NCBI GenBank assembly: GCA_000695325.1
Contig: AVPN01000266.1
Location: 14,347 to 48,141 of the forward strand
DNA: 33,795 bases
Origin: Pleurobrachia bachei
Lineage: Eukaryota; Ctenophora; Tentaculata; Cydippida; Pleurobrachiidae
Direction: 5' to 3'
Shown: positions 1 to 12,300 of the stretch, one piece after another
Layout: each line of letters opens with the position of its first letter
Numbering within the stretch: position 1 is the stretch's first letter
Position numbers and translations under genes: made by a program
The notes under the pieces: generated by a model
Databases searched by the model: none
Told to the model about the DNA's origin: nothing
Seen by the model: the letters and a program-made list of their open reading frames with translations, nothing else

Positions 1-823
1 GCCCCCTAAAAAAGGGTCGTGTCTTTCAAGAGCTCTTGCGCACGATCCACTGGACCGATTTACATCCCGCTTGTTTCCTGAGGCTGCAAATTGATCCAAG
101 TTTACTGGAAAATACCCGAGAAGTTTGTCTGTCAACAGGAAGTGGGTCAAAATTGACGCTGAAGTTGAAACTAACATTTGACTTCCCGGAGATTTCGCCC
201 CTCTCCCAGATGGTTTAGAATAAATCTAAGGGTATCAGAAGATAGGTTGAAGTCTTGTGAGTACTGGAAAACACCCGGCATTAACTCCTGATGCCAAATG
301 AGGCGATAATTGAGGTTTTAGTGGAGCTGGGTCATCTAAAAGGACCTCAAAAAGCGGTCTGTCGCGCGCGACAGGCCGTTTACTGAGCTCTCACAGCTGA
401 AAACGTGCTTTATTTCGCGCGCACGCGACTTCTTGCTGTAGCCGGGGCCGCTACCTCTCTGCGGAGCAGCGAGGTAGCAATGGTACCAACTTATATCACA
501 GATCTCGCTAGTTGCTAGAAACAAAGATAAAATACCTTCCTTGCATTGTGTAACCCATTGGGCCTGTCTAATACAATACCGGAATTATAAATTATGAACA
601 TGCTAATGTGACTGAGACATTGTACCTGCGAACACTACCGAATTATAAACAACACAAGAACCGTTTTAGAGATCAGACACAACATCCATATCATAATTGG
701 AGCTCAGTTATAAATCCTTAGGCATTTCATTCGGTATTTATATGAAGGCAGCTATTCAGGAAGAAGTTATATAAGCTTGCATTTTTAAGCCCGCTAGGAG
801 GTACTCACCATCATATTTGGTTC
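1..823. other. Left-edge region without a recognisable gene
   Basis: Nothing here looks coding. It holds a 14 bp perfect palindrome TGTCGCGCGCGACA at 360-373 and a hairpin with GCTACCTC (450-457) facing GAGGTAGC (471-478). Confidence 0.4.
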
Positions 824-1138
824 ATGGAATATCATGCCACTTTGCGGGGTATGTTTTGGCTATCACGTGACACGCTTCTCGATCTACTCAAGGCTACATT
901 TTTATAAGAATATTGATGAATAAAGAATATCCCCGATCTTAAAGGTGGGGTTAAAGAAATGCCTACTAAAGAAACATTTTCATGATCCTGAAATGTAAAA
1001 AATTATATGTCATTGTAATGGTGGATTTTACCTATCAATAAAATGAATATTGGTGCCTCATTCACGAGCCCCCATTCGTGATAGTTCGAATCGGTTTCCC
1101 GAAACTCAAAAGAAGAAGAAGTCACATAGAGGGTTATT

Positions 1139-1182
<44 letters not shown>

Positions 1183-3208
1183 TTCTATCAATACAATCGA
1201 ATTATCATGTTCTAAAAGGGTTATCCCCTCGATATGGGAAACACATAGCAAGATCATATGATATAGTGTCACGATCATATAAAAGTACCTCGGCTAGGTA
1301 TCCTTTTTACCAAATATAACACTAACAGTCGGGGAAAGGTTTTTACCCAGTAAATCTGCGTACCCGGTATATCGGCACGGTGTATTGGGGTCCCATCATG
1401 AGACTCCCCACCATACTCTGTTATTGATAACCAACTCCTCATTTGCAGTGGCGAGTAGTGAATTGGCGGAGACGTGTGTACAAACGAAAAAGAATACCAA
1501 CCAACTCATGATGGATACTCACAGAACAGCTTTCGAGCGATACAGGGAGGCACTCGCAACCCTTATCACCACTTACAGGTATAATCATCTTGATTGAATT
1601 GTTCATACTTTCACGAACACAATGTCAGGCGACTCAAAATCTCAAGAGTTGCACGTCATCATGAAGTCATAGATAACCTATCATTGATACTTGGTAGACT
1701 ATCTATGACATCACAATGACGTTTAAACGATACGTATCAGACATCACGGTGACCCATTCTCGCTTGACGTCAGGCATGGAGTAGTAATTTTACTTTGGTA
1801 ATTCAATGATCATTACCCGAGTTCCTTTTTAGAATTCAGATCACCTGATTACAATGAGAAGGGTCAAATAGTGTTTGAACAACCAAAATATTTTGTAATA
1901 TCCTTAACTTTTCAGAGTTCAGATCAGGGACAGTAAGAGGAATATTGACTACCTACAGAAGCAGCTTGACAACCTGAAACACGACTTGGAACATGCTGTC
2001 CAGGGTGCCCTGAACGTGGTCGTCGCACAAAAGCGAGCCGAGGTGATCTTGAAAGTTATTTTTAAGAACTTGGTTTTAGACCATTTAAATTTCAGACCAC
2101 AGCCCGGAGGCATTGTTTTATGGTCCCTGCAGGTGACTTGTTTAACCCCTTACTCAACAACAGGTAACTAGATATCAGAGGGCGGTGGTTCAACAAAGTG
2201 ACATCATAAAAGCATCGCAAGACCGGGTTGACCGACTCGAAAAGGACCTCTCACTGTAAGTGATCTTTATACTGTTGCTTATTTTACATCGTACAGTTTA
2301 TAATATTTTGTCTCTTTAAATGGTGAAATCAGTTTAAACATGTCTGGTGGCGTGAGACCCCGATGCGGGACAGTGCAGGGTCTGCAGTTCCAGACGGCAG
2401 ACAGGTTCAAGTATGATTGAAATGGTCCTTGTTGATAAATCATTATTCCCAGGTGTGACAAGGAGTTAGAATTGAGGCACAACGTGAAACCTGAAGCAGT
2501 AACAGAAGTCTGTAAGTAAAACCAAGCTGATAAAGTGATGTATGGCGGCGCCATACCCCATTCGATTCTCAACGCTCAGATGGGATCGCGGCGCCAGATA
2601 AAATGGAAAGAATAAACATCTGAGTAGCGTTTTACCCGTTTCTTCTGATCTATGCATCAATAGTTTTGTTGTTACACGAGTTTCCCCCAGATAACAAGAG
2701 GTTGGACATGATTGAAACAAAGTGGAAGAGTGATGGAATTGGTCCAGATCACATTCAGAAACTCAGCTTGTTACCCGACCCCGAACTAAGGTGACCTTAG
2801 ATTCTGTTGGTTACATGATCTGACCCCGAATAGAACCTGTTCAATAGCCTTCCCTATTTATCAAAATTTTTGAAATTCAAAAATGTGCCTCCTAGAATAT
2901 GTTGACGACATCATAACTAGAGGGGAATCATCTTAGAATAACATCTTGAATGAATGCAGAGCTGCCGCATCAGGCCTAAAATTGTGCGAGTGTTTGCGAT
3001 TGATTGCAAATAGTTGCGATAAAATGCGATAAAATGCGAAAAAATGCGAATGCGACATAATGCGATTGTTTGCCACCACTTGCTAATAAATCGTAAATGC
3101 GATAGAATGCGAATCACCAGATTAATCATTTTTAGTTTTTAACCCTAGCTGTCATATCATTCCAGGGGCGATACGATCAGAGGACTGGATCCCGTTCCTA
3201 CCAGCTAA
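824..3208 (+). CDS. Small coiled-coil protein, function unknown (7-exon model)
   Basis: Exons by GT..AG borders and frame: 824-848 (tentative start exon), 1449-1578, 1916-2042, 2164-2255, 2453-2511, 2691-2790, 3166-3208 with TAA at 3206-3208. The joins sum to 576 bp, or 191 residues. All internal joins keep frame; the short first exon (ATG at 824, donor at 849) also matches phase, but rests on that alone, and the true start could lie upstream. The product is helical: residues from about 50 to 140 show heptad-like spacing (segments such as IDYLQKQLDNLKHDLEHA and VDRLEKDLSLCDKELELR). It has no signal peptide or membrane segment and ends GLDPVPTS. I do not recognise the family; a structural or cytoskeletal adaptor role would be a guess. 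The gene ends 180 bp from the stop of the convergent dehydratase gene. Exons 3-7 are confident, exon 1 is not. Confidence 0.6.
1142..1180. repeat. GA microsatellite
   Basis: About 19 uninterrupted GA dinucleotides in the first intron of the tentative coiled-coil gene model. Confidence 0.95.
1654..1721. repeat. Short foldback in coiled-coil gene intron
   Basis: Arms 1654-1675 and 1700-1721 are inverted copies ending in CGTCAT and ATGACG. Confidence 0.55.
2974..3114. repeat. Degenerate ATGCGATAAA minisatellite
   Basis: About ten TGCGA cores spaced near 10 bp at their densest, in the last intron of the coiled-coil gene. Confidence 0.7.
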
Positions 3209-3306
3209 ACGTCCATTACGAAATGAACAAAGGAATCTTTACATAAATAGTGTGATCAAGGACAATTTGTTCCAAGTGAGACATGTACGAGAAGGACAAA
3301 ACGCGG

Positions 3307-3312
3307 TTTATT
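3307..3312 (-). terminator. Polyadenylation signal of the serine dehydratase gene
   Basis: AATAAA on the minus strand, about 75 bp beyond the stop codon at 3388. It lies inside the 180 bp gap between the two convergent genes, so the 3' ends of both transcripts may lie close together. Confidence 0.5.
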
Positions 3313-3387
3313 TTTCTTTTAAAAACTATATATGTCAACTTGAATGCGGTTAACAATAACACGTAACACACTGTTATATATAACTTA

Positions 3388-5886
3388 TTACATTGTCATT
3401 TTCTCCAAAGGATAGTGTTTCCCTAGTTCAGTGTCAACTTCAAGGGAGGAAACTAGCTCTCTGAGAGTGTCAATATCAACAGTTGCTCCTCCGCATACAA
3501 TCACCACTATCGGGTTGTTAGAGTTGTCAGCTGGAATGTGGTCCGATATCTTTCCTGGTGAACGGGAAGTAAAGGGAGATGTTATATATTACACTCAAAA
3601 GGAAATTTTGCACAAACATAGATCATGGTTTCACAATTGACAATTCACACTGTTATTGCACTTAAATAGGGGGATCCAGCCCTAAAAAAGGCTAACGGTA
3701 CCCTAATTTTGGCCGATGGCTTAGCATTTATAAGACTGATCCACATAATATCTCAGAATTTCACACACGAACCGGGCATGACGTGCCCAAGTACTCATGA
3801 TTATACAAAGCTCGAGCTAGCTCCAGATCACTTTGTATCTGTTGAGCACTTAAATCCCTTCACTAAACCAATTACCTGAGTATATGATGGAGAGGGTAGC
3901 GCCGCATGCAGGTTCTACCAGCATCTGGTGATCCCTCAAGAACCACCAACTACACTGAACTGCAGTCTTGTCGTCAGTCAGTTTACTAATAATCTCCCGC
4001 CGCTGCCCCTCCTCAACCACATTCTTACACACCATTTGGGCACCTGTAGGATAACAATTAAGTCACATCTGCAGGAGAGAAAAGGGGAACATGTGTTAAT
4101 TTTTTATTTTTTCTGCTGTGAGGTGTTGTTACACCTAAAGATTATTTGCTAAAACAGAATAACTGGAATTTAAATTGGATTGATGCAGTAAATCACAGTG
4201 AATTTGAAATTAAAAAATACCCAATGTTTTGGCGATGCTGGTTAGCTTCTCCAATTTAACAGGTGTCCCAGCCTCCATTGCTAAATTAAAAGACTCCGCT
4301 CCGTTTGTTTCCATGGCAACGATTGGAACGTGATCCCATCCTGCACGTGCCATACCACGTGACACACCTGATAGGAGACCACCACCTCCAACACATGTAA
4401 CCACTACCCCAGGTTCAGTAACACCAAATTCAGCTAGTTGCTCTTTTACCTGGTTACAGGGGTATATTTTGTTCAAATCCCGGGGCATAGGGATACAGGG
4501 TTGACAGAGGCAAGATATAACAGCGATCAGAACTCAGTTAGAACTGCAATTTAGTTACACCGTATAATAGTTTGTCAGTGCTATTGTCCAAGAGTCAAAG
4601 AATATTTGCTACTATACTATATGTTAATTACCTCTGTCATCATGGTCGAGTGTCCCTCCCAGACGTATACCCCATCAAAAGGATGGATGTAGTGAACCTT
4701 CTCTCCTTTCTCCTCCAAGGATTTAATGTACGCTCGGGCTGTCCTAGGACAGAAATGGTAATAATTACAATTAATTCTTCTCCTTACGGCTTGACTAGAG
4801 TAGACATGTTTTACTGATTACTGACAACTATTTGGTGGCTACGTAGACCTCGTTTTGCTGTGCTACACGCGTTGTAAGGGTGATTGTGTCACTGCAACTT
4901 ACCTATCGCATTCATCCCAGATGGGCCCACCAATGAAAATCTCACTACCCAGATCAGAAAACTTCTTAAGGACAGGTTGCGGTAAACCGTTCATAGTGAA
5001 AATGGTTGCCCTGCAAAGAGGGGGAAGTTCAAATACAAAAATACATATCCCATATAAAGAACAACAAAAAACCTCGCTTGGCTCCCCAAGGAATACAGTG
5101 AAAGTACTTACTTGACTCCAAGTCTCTGTGCAGAGTAAGCCGTTGCCATTCCGGCATTTCCTCCGGAGCTGCATATCAGGTGGGTAGCTCCCGCATCCAC
5201 CGCCTTCTGACAGCTGTACCCAATTCCTGTAGTGGAGAGGGAGAGAGAAATGGAGTGTTTAAAAAAAGAAAAGAGAGAGATTAAAGCCTACAACATTGTC
5301 CAATTCCACCTGTCAGAGCATTGGCCTGACCCTATTCTCGTTTTCTTCAAATAGCGCAGCGCAAGAAATGCAATCAGAGCATTTGCCTGCATTCCACGGA
5401 GTTTTGTTTGGCCAATGAGCTCTGATGACCGAACCTGACCCGGAAAAGTTAAAACTCAAAGGCACGAAAATATTTAGCAATCGTATTTGGAAAATGATAT
5501 CTATAAATATATCAAAGGCAGGCCGAATAAAAGAGAGAAGTATAAAAGTTAAGGTAGTTGATATATATGTTTTCACATATCATTAATCATATCACGCCCT
5601 AAAACTATTATGCATTTATAGGGCGTGAGAAGAAATATAGAGTTTGTCTGCTACTGCGCAGAGGCTAACAAACAGCTAAGCATCGGGAGCAGCCACCTTT
5701 CTGCTGTCTAAACGGGATCAAATGTATACATAATATTCGTAATATTCATAACTACAAACCTCTTAATTTGAAGGAACCACTGGGTTGAGTATTTTCTAGC
5801 TTCAGAAACACCTCCCTTCCCTGGACACACAAGGACAGGGGAGCACTTCGGATTAAGGGCGTTCGCACATGCAGTGGCGACGACAT
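3388..5886 (-). CDS. SDS: L-serine dehydratase / L-threonine deaminase (SDS/SDSL type), PLP enzyme
   Basis: Deaminates serine to pyruvate and threonine to 2-oxobutyrate with pyridoxal phosphate; this animal family is cytosolic. Exons on the minus strand: 5760-5886, 5112-5226, 4903-5010, 4632-4743, 4221-4449, 3876-4043, 3388-3554. They sum to 1026 bp, giving 341 residues against about 328 for human SDS, so the gene looks complete. Start is the ATG at 5886. Motifs seen: PSGSFKLRG at residues 35-43 with the Schiff-base lysine K40; the PLP-contacting loop SSGGNAGMA at about 62-70; HPFDGVYVWEGH; the glycine-rich phosphate loop VGGGGLLSG; LVEPACGA; and the C-terminal IVCGG whose Cys lies near the cofactor ring in the human enzyme. 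The loop has Gly where human SDS has Ala (SSAGNAG); SDSL enzymes carry Gly here, so it may be closer to SDSL. No truncation or frame break seen. Confidence 0.95.
5312..5430. repeat. Copies of the GTCAGAGCATTGGCCTGAC motif in a dehydratase intron
   Basis: One exact 19-bp copy at 5312-5330, a degraded copy at 5373-5390, and an inverted, related piece at about 5410-5430. They lie in the first intron (5227-5759). The motif ends are themselves inverted (GTCAG..CTGAC). Confidence 0.5.
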
Positions 5887-6526
5887 GATCTGTGCGGTTT
5901 CGTCAAAAAGTTTAGGAAATTAGAGGAAGGTATCAGCCAAAAGAACACTGCAGAAGGAGTCTAGAATTTCAGATAAAATGGGAAAGCATTTCTCACGTGG
6001 GATAAAGTCGCTTTGTGTCTGAAGGCTTCATAAGTGAATTACACCTCTCTCTCTCTCTAGAGAGAGACAGAGGGGTTCCGGCGACATGATGAGGCCTCGA
6101 AAATGATAATTCAGGAAACGATGAATTATCATGGTTAATGACCAGTAAGCAAATGATATGACACAAACTATAAAAGAGAAAAGGAGGGGGAGAGAGTGAT
6201 GAAAAAGAGATGGGGGAAAGTAATTGAAACGACATAAAGGGTCACTTAAGAAAGGCCGCGAGTCCTGGGATGTTATGCAGTATAGCGTCTAGACTTGAAA
6301 GCCCCATATATTTTCTTCCTAGAATATCATCTTTGTTAGGGCGTGTAGGACGGAGAGGGAGCTGGTTGATCAGTGAGAGAGAGAGAGGGAGAAAGAGAGA
6401 GAGAGAGAGACGGAAAGGAATAGAGAGGGAAAGCGAGATAGAGAGACGTCGTGAACTGAATTACATATAGAGCGGGGGCCGGCTGAGAGCGATCTACCGT
6501 CTACCGCACTTCTCCTGCCATACATC
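5887..6526. promoter_or_regulatory. Divergent intergenic region between dehydratase and secreted-protein genes
   Basis: The two genes start from opposite strands 640 bp apart, so both promoters should lie here. The interval contains a CT run meeting a GA run as a perfect palindrome near 6046-6069, and two more GA-rich stretches at 6374-6413 and 6420-6445. I see no clear TATA box. The assignment is from gene orientation only. Confidence 0.35.
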
Positions 6527-9056
6527 ATGTTTGCTCTCCGTGTTATTTGTGCCCTTCTTTTCTCCACGCTACTTTCACTATTATATGGTATCCCTATTTC
6601 AGGTTTATTATGTGTGATATTAGAGACTAGAGAGAGATAGAGAGAAGGTGGTATCCCTCTATGTGATATTGATGTTTAGAATTAGAGATCAGAGAGAGGG
6701 GTAGTAAACTTTGTAGCGAGCCCTTTTTATTACACTTGATACGTTGATGTTTCAATCAGGACACTAGTCTGAAACTAAAAACTTAGGTTCAAGTGGCTTG
6801 AAGATAATTTCTGCTCCACTTCAGACCGAAAGAGAACGTATACATTGGTGGAGCCATCAGCTGAACAAATAAAAACAGAAATACCATCAGAATCTTTGAA
6901 TCTACCAACCCTTCCAGCTGACGCTGATAAAATCGATCCTTTCGAAAAGGGATCAGATCATATAGTCGACCCTGATGAAAAAGGATCAGATGACACTGAT
7001 GAAAAGGGATCAGATCACATTGTCAACCCGACCGGCGAAAAAGAGAGTGGCGAAAAACCACCAGCATTCTGGGACAAATTCATAGCATCTCAAGACCATG
7101 TTGTCGGACCAGTGCCTGCTGGGCAGGGTAACACGGCTACAGAGGTACTTGATGCAAGGACGCAACAACCAAAACTTTGGGTTACAGGTGATTGTTATTA
7201 ATTATGTTACTAAATGGGCTACTAACTATACCCCTTGCTTTTAGGATTTCCCTGCAGATTGCAGAACCTTTCTGAATACACCATAGAGGAACTAGACAAG
7301 TTATTTACTAATTACTAATTACTAATTACAGTCGGACCCCCATTTAGTGACATCCTCGGGGGAAAGGGTTTTGGTCACTAAATCGGGGTGGGCACTAAAT
7401 CGGGGTCAAATACCGTTAATTTCCTTTTATCCTGTCACTAAATCGGGGTGTCACTAAATCGGGGGGCACTAAATAGGGGTCTAAATCGGGGTGTCACTAA
7501 ATCGGGGGTCACTAAATTGGGGTCCGACTGTAGGGGTGTCACTAAATCGGGGGTCACTAAATAGGGGTCCGACTGTACTATATTACTAATCAAGGTATTT
7601 TTTACGTTTACTAATTGACTAATCAAGGTGTATTTTGTACATGTTTCAGACGGCACTGCTTCCTCTAATGAACCGTGGATCAACATTATTGATTGGCTTG
7701 CACAGAAAAAAAGTGGTGGTCCTAAACTACCAGACATCCCAAAAACACCTCACTGTAAGTTTAATCTTCGATGCGTTATGTCGGGTTTCTTAATTGACGA
7801 AAAAAGAATATTCTTGACTTACCCAGTTTACTAAACCGGAGGAAAACGTTTTGATACCGACAAATTATGATTTGACTTGAGATTTCCATAGATACTAACG
7901 GTGCTTCTCACATGCCATCGACCTCTGAGCCGTACAACAAAAAGGAATGCTTGTGTAAGAACCATTCCCTCGCATCCCTTTATGAGGAATTCAAGTCAGA
8001 ACTCTTTAAAACTGGAGACTGGATCAAAATGGTAGGGAAAACCTAGTGCAAATATATAATAGTTAGTGGAATCTCTTACGGTTTTTCTCACGCTCGCGGC
8101 TCTATAAATCTAAACCGTAACCAGTAAATGCAAAATCGAACTTATTGATTGATAAAATTGAAATTATTTTAGTAACGCTTAGATAGCAACATGGGACATT
8201 CCTACTTTGTAGATTGTACCCATGATGTACAAGCGGTATACAAGCGCTAATATTATTATATTATTATTAACACTTGCTTACAAATTACAACTCGATCCCT
8301 GGCCCTCAGAGTCCACAGACAAAGAGGATAAAGTGGTGTTTTAAGATCTGTGAAGCACATCTAAAAGATGAACACAGTACCACCAGTCCATCAACCACGA
8401 GCCCCGGCATTCCAGTAAGTGTATTATACAGTCGATTTAATATAACGGCCCCCGATTTACAGATTGGGAACCTCAGGGCTCAGATGTGAGAATCCTACAC
8501 TGGTCATGTCAGATTTGTAAGAGTTTTTTGTTTGTTTTCAGAAGGTAAAGATATCCAATGAGGTGGATGTGGCGGTTGACTCATTCATTGCAAGAGAACC
8601 ACCCTTTGATGATAAATATCATTGCTATCAGGTAATTGATTAATTGGCACATTCTGTCCATAAGAGGAATTTTATTTTTTTGAGAGAGACAAAGAAGATA
8701 AAGCAGGAACAGTTCCCATTTAAGTGTAAACATTGGTAAACACAACTGAGGTTTATTCACCAATTACTGAGCAATTATTGAGCAATCATTACAGATAATG
8801 TCCACGAAGAACATTTCAAACGGTGATGTTTGCTACGGACTAACCTATATTCCAACACGGGACAGCCCCAGACCCTCCATTCGACCGGTTAGTAAATCAT
8901 TGAATAGGTAATAATTTGCCATTAATTTACCATAATTTTACCATTAATTAAAGAGGAGAGAGAATCAGAAGAAACCGCCTTTTTAATGTTGTTCATTTTC
9001 AGAAAGGATTGTTTGTTTGGACATGCTGCAAGCGGCTCTACTATGGCTACGATTAA
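6527..9056 (+). CDS. Secreted Cys-rich protein, unknown family
   Basis: Exons: 6527-6587, 6825-7187, 7650-7754, 7892-8031, 8310-8414, 8542-8631, 8795-8887, 9003-9056. The sum is 1011 bp, 336 residues, and every join preserves phase. The first exon encodes a start Met and a hydrophobic stretch (FALRVICALLFSTLLSLLY), read as a signal peptide. Residues about 20-140 are acidic and low in complexity, with three EKGSD repeats. The C-terminal half has the pattern KECLC, WCFKIC, HCY, DVCYG and WTCCKR: eight cysteines, enough for four disulfides, plus a Ser/Thr-rich linker (HSTTSPSTTSPG). There is no transmembrane segment after the signal. I do not recognise a known domain. Acceptor of exon 5 could be 8319 instead of 8310, also in frame. 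An optional exon at 7245 is listed separately. Confidence 0.72.
7245..7318 (+). other. Possible alternative terminal exon of the secreted-protein gene
   Basis: A good acceptor (cttttag) precedes an open stretch that continues exon 2 in phase and encodes GFPCRLQNLSEYTIEELDKLFTNY before TAA at 7316-7318. Its amino acid content looks coding. No donor in it fits the phase of the exon at 7650, so if used it would end the protein early, without the Cys-rich half. Exon 2 also joins 7650 directly in frame. Confidence 0.3.
7329..7575. mobile_element. Tc1/mariner-superfamily (pogo/Tigger-like) MITE
   Basis: Both ends read CAGTCGGACCCC.ATTTAGTGAC in inverted orientation with one mismatch over about 23 bp, and TA flanks each side, the target typical of the superfamily. 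There is no transposase. The interior is tandem GTCACTAAATCGGGG units, and the right end is repeated internally at 7487-7534. It sits in an intron of the secreted-protein gene. Confidence 0.65.
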
Positions 9057-9376
9057 AGTAGTGGGTGAGCGGTCCTTTCTAAAACTTGATATCGAGTCCA
9101 ATTGAGCTGAGCAGAGAAACAATCATTGAAATTTGGATTCTTTTAAACAAACTGCAAATTACAATTCAATTGGTGTTTGACAATTAGTTAGTTAGGTGCA
9201 TGATCGTAACAGTGTGTCAGTATAATAATTTATCAAGTTTAGACTTGTGTTCGTGTGTGTTTATATGGCTCCAAGGTCATGTGAACAACATAATGGTGTG
9301 TAACAGACTGTGTAGAGGGGGTGCCTTACACAGCTTATCCAGTATAATCGAGTGTATATTAGTCCAAGTACGTGGG
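9057..9376. other. Intergenic gap between convergent genes
   Basis: The gap separates the stop of the secreted-protein gene from the stop of the sulfatase gene. It must hold both 3' untranslated ends, but I found no canonical AATAAA on either strand and no coding signal. Confidence 0.5.
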
Positions 9377-12300
9377 CTACCTAACCCAGGGCAGCCAAAT
9401 TCCATTTTGAATCCCATAATTTGAGCTCTTCGGTTTGTACATTTGCACTACTTTCTCCCTGTACTGTTCAATTCTTCGTTTCATTAGTTTCAGTATTTTG
9501 GGGTATTTATCCGCGACGTTACGCTTTTCACGAGGATCACTTTTCAACTCGTAGAGAATCTCAACCTGGAAACAGGGGTTTTAGTTGTTTGGTAACAGTT
9601 GAATTTGGCATATGGTCAAGTTTCTGGTCGTTGCGAGGATTTCGGGAAAAGTTGGTGTTGAATTTTCCACCAAAATTTTTAAAACCCATATTAGGACATC
9701 ATAGAGTACTTGAATCAACATAAAATTTAGTATACTCATGTAAATATGTTTAAATTAGTGTATTACATGCGTTTTATAACTCTAACTCGAATAATGTGGA
9801 GCCCAAGGCCAATGATGCTAAATGCTCTCTGGATTTTTGAGTTTTATCAGTTTAACAGTCGGATCTATGTAAATATTTAGATAAATGATAAAACTAAACC
9901 GTGATTTCCGAAGAGTAACGATTTGCTCATAATTTGCGGAGCCATAGCGTCTTGAAGGGGAAGCTTTTTTTATTGCCCATTTGAGGTAAGATAAACATAA
10001 TTTTATCTTCTAAAATTAATAGAACTCCTTACATAAATGTTGAAAAATAAATATCCATACTAAAAAATGTATCCTGATATGCTCATATTGTGTGGAGCGG
10101 GTGTTATATTCATGGGTCCAAATGATAATTTTTTATTTCGATACGGGTTCAATTCATAATTAGCAATCAAACTAAAAACGTATGCTAAGTGTTAACAATA
10201 ATATACCAGTACTTATTTCATCAAAAACTTAATCTTATGACTCAAAATTTGTGGAGCAAAACATGATTTAACCCTCAATTTTCACAGTATAAAATATTTC
10301 CTTGAATATCAACAGAATAAGTTTTATTTGCATCAAAATAACGTTCATAGGACCATTATATTACAGCAATAATATTGCCTAATCATGGAGCTCAAATTGT
10401 GTGGAGCAGCTACACATAAAACCATGGAATACCATCAGTTACTTTGGCCTTGATAAGTCGAATTAAACTTGTACAACTAATTGAGTATTTAACCAAATAT
10501 TAGTTTTAATTTAACCAAACATTAGTAATAGCCTTACTCAAAATTGGAGGAGCAATGATTTTCTTCTCTGAGAATCAAAAACAGAGCATACCATAAGGTT
10601 TTGAGCGAATTTTGTGGCTGTCTGGACACTAATATGGCTCCTTTAGAGGCTCCTCCGCACAAATTGAGTAACTTTTTGTGGTTGAAATGGTCAACTGTTG
10701 GTGCCCAATTATCTGTACAACTAATTTTCAAAATGAAAAACAGGTTAAACCGCAACTCAAACGATGTGGAGCGGTTTTTGTCAAAAAGTCAGTATTTGCT
10801 CCACATATTTTGAGTTAGTATCGCTGCATGTAAACAGTTGAATAAATTTGATAATGATCCGGCCGACGGCTATGTATGTACCACTATATCACAAAAGGGG
10901 GTGTGTCCATTTTGGATTTTTACAAGTACTTATTGGGCTTCACCCAGAAAAAAATGCTCGTGAATATTCAAAATGAACACGCCTTTATATGATCCCAGAA
11001 AATGACCACTGTGCAGCTGTACCATAAACTTCAAAATATTCCCTTGAGTAGTATAGGAATTAGGAATGTCAGCAATGATCTAAAACAAAAGAATATTTTA
11101 TGCTTTTCTATTCGAATATAAATTCCTCAAATCAAAATAATACGTATTTTCCCAAATGGGTATTTTCCCCGCTCAGGGATGTAAGAACTAAGAACTAAGA
11201 ACCTCAAACTAAGAACCTGTTTGTCCCCTAAAACAAGAATCCACACTAAAATAGGTACTAGTATAATTGCTAGATAACTTACATATTTGTCGGACTTGTT
11301 GGATCCTGGTCTCTGGAGGCTCACTTCTTTCCCATTGGATAACGTCCACTTTTCAAATATGTCTTTTTCGTAGCCTGAAATAGTATATTGGAGGAATCAT
11401 ATCATAATTCATATGGAACGTGGCAAAATATTTGAATTGCACGAATGAGGAATTAACGATGAAAATATTAAATTAGGAAATTATTTCTTCTAGATGATCA
11501 CAACAGACAATCATTTCAACTGCTGAACTAGTTCTTACCAATGATAAGTTTCCAATGACTGTATCTCGCCACCGCCAAGTCTCGAAACCCGGGAGTCTTT
11601 CCATCTTTCTCATCTTCCTCATCCTCATCCTTGCAACCTTCAGTTTCATTCTCACAATCACGGGGTACTGGTTTAGGTTTGCAACTATTATCTTTCTTAC
11701 AGTCTTTTATAGTTTCATTTTCAGTATCATCATCTATTTCCTCTGTTGCTTTATCATCTTCATCCATTACCTCTGTTCCTTGCTCCTCTTTCGTTTCATC
11801 ATCTTTTTCTGTATCTTCGTCAATGATCTCGGTGGATTTGATTTCGACCTCCTCATCAATAACTTCCGTTCCAGATTCAACAACTGTCATCTCTTCTTCG
11901 GGAGGTTCCTCAATTGTCTCTTCGGGGGTTTCATCAGCTTTTTCTTCTGGAGTTTCTTCGATGCCACCCTCAGTTTCGTTGGAAATTTCATCATCAACGA
12001 TTTCTGTCCCCTTTTCGATCATATTATCGACATCGACTGATTGTTCAACGTCAATAACCTCAGTCCCATCAACTGTCGCCATTTCATCCAGCGTTTCGGT
12101 AACAGGTCCTTGATCCAACCTTCCTTTCTCTGCTTTAGCCGGCGGCCACTCTACAGCTGCTGATCGGTCCACCCTTATCGCTTTCACGGACCTGTCGTTA
12201 ACAGTTTCGTTAACAGTGTCGTTGTTAACATTTTTGTGATGATAGATCTGTCTGAGCCGCTCGGATATAGACTTAAACTTTTCAGCGTCGAAATATTTCG

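Noticed and set aside
1003-1319. Open frames through the GA repeat
   Set aside because: Low-complexity translation (Arg-Glu or Leu-Ser runs) with no exon borders.
2974-3114. CRISPR-like regular repeats
   Set aside because: Units are about 10 bp, degenerate and intronic in a eukaryote.
9421-9723. Plus-strand 100-codon open frame
   Set aside because: Overlaps the last sulfatase exon antisense, and its composition is not protein-like.
11555-12113. Plus-strand open frames rich in Ser, Ile and Phe
   Set aside because: They are the antisense of the acidic insertion of the sulfatase (Glu/Asp codons read backwards).
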